Assembly (NCBI GenBank): GCA_910588415.1
Contig: CAJUPK010000150.1
Span: forward strand, 1 to 5,836
Length of the DNA stretch: 5,836 bases
Direction: 5' to 3'
Origin: an uncultured Oscillospiraceae bacterium
GTDB lineage: Bacteria > Bacillota > Clostridia > Oscillospirales > Acutalibacteraceae
Shown: piece after piece, positions 5,777 through 5,836 of the stretch
Position numbering within the stretch: the stretch's first letter is position 1
Layout: each line of letters opens with the position of its first letter
Position numbers and translations under genes: made by a program
Notes under the pieces: generated by a model
What the model was told of the DNA's origin: nothing
The model's input: the letters and a program-made list of their open reading frames with translations, nothing else
The model's database searches: none

Positions 5777-5836
5777 AACAGATACTTTTTGAGAGCAAAG
5801 GCAAAAGTTTCGCCAGCCTTTTCAAAGGCTGCGAGG
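5773..5836 (-). CDS. possible C-terminal end of a convergent gene (truncated by window edge)
   Basis: Reading the minus strand from the right edge gives 20 codons, LAAFEKAGETFAFALKKYLF, then TGA (5775-5773). The composition looks like an ordinary helical protein tail. The stop lies inside the 14-bp stem, as is common when a terminator follows directly. The stretch is too short to identify a family or be sure it is coding, and its third positions are less GC-rich than in the neighbours. Confidence 0.25.
   Translation of the reverse strand, partial: LAAFEKAGETFAFALKKYLF
5814..5831. other. short stem-loop at the right edge
   Basis: CAGCCTT (5814-5820) pairs with AAGGCTG (5825-5831) around the loop TTCA. 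It can extend by TCG (5810-5812) with CGA (5832-5834) if C5813 is bulged. It falls inside the possible minus-strand coding end, so it may be incidental. Confidence 0.35.

Overview
The window is a piece of a bacterial chromosome carrying the conserved str (streptomycin) operon in its usual order: the 3' end of rpsL (S12), then complete rpsG (S7), fusA (EF-G) and tuf (EF-Tu), all on the + strand. A complete gene for a kinase of the aminoglycoside phosphotransferase/choline kinase fold follows on the same strand. GC-rich third positions, strong AAGGAGG-type ribosome binding sites and the style of the EF-Tu and EF-G proteins point to a high-GC member of the Clostridia, probably in or near the Oscillospiraceae. 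That placement rests on protein resemblance recalled from memory, not on a search.

Layout: rpsL end 1-193; a long 181-base spacer with several small hairpins; rpsG 375-845; a 158-base spacer holding a large compound stem-loop (907-967) just before fusA; fusA 1004-3100; a 116-base spacer with a weak terminator-like hairpin and a good extended -10 promoter for tuf; tuf 3217-4419; a strong intrinsic terminator 4436-4473; a 263-base region without a clear gene but rich in nested complementary segments, with a short upstream reading frame; the APH-fold kinase gene 4737-5645; and a 127-base 3' region with a 14-bp long-range stem. The last 64 bases may hold the C-terminal end of a convergent minus-strand gene.

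rpsL, rpsG, fusA and tuf supply two 30S proteins and the two GTPases that drive aminoacyl-tRNA delivery and translocation. All GTPase and RNA-contact motifs that can be read are intact. The kinase is separated from them by the tuf terminator and is probably an independent unit; its substrate cannot be told from sequence.

I see no mobile element, CRISPR array, tRNA or rRNA, and no clear evidence of a new multi-gene system. The points most worth a second look are an arginine in S12 at the classical streptomycin-resistance lysine, the structured spacer before fusA, the structured leader with an overlapping short frame before the kinase, and the long stem downstream of it.
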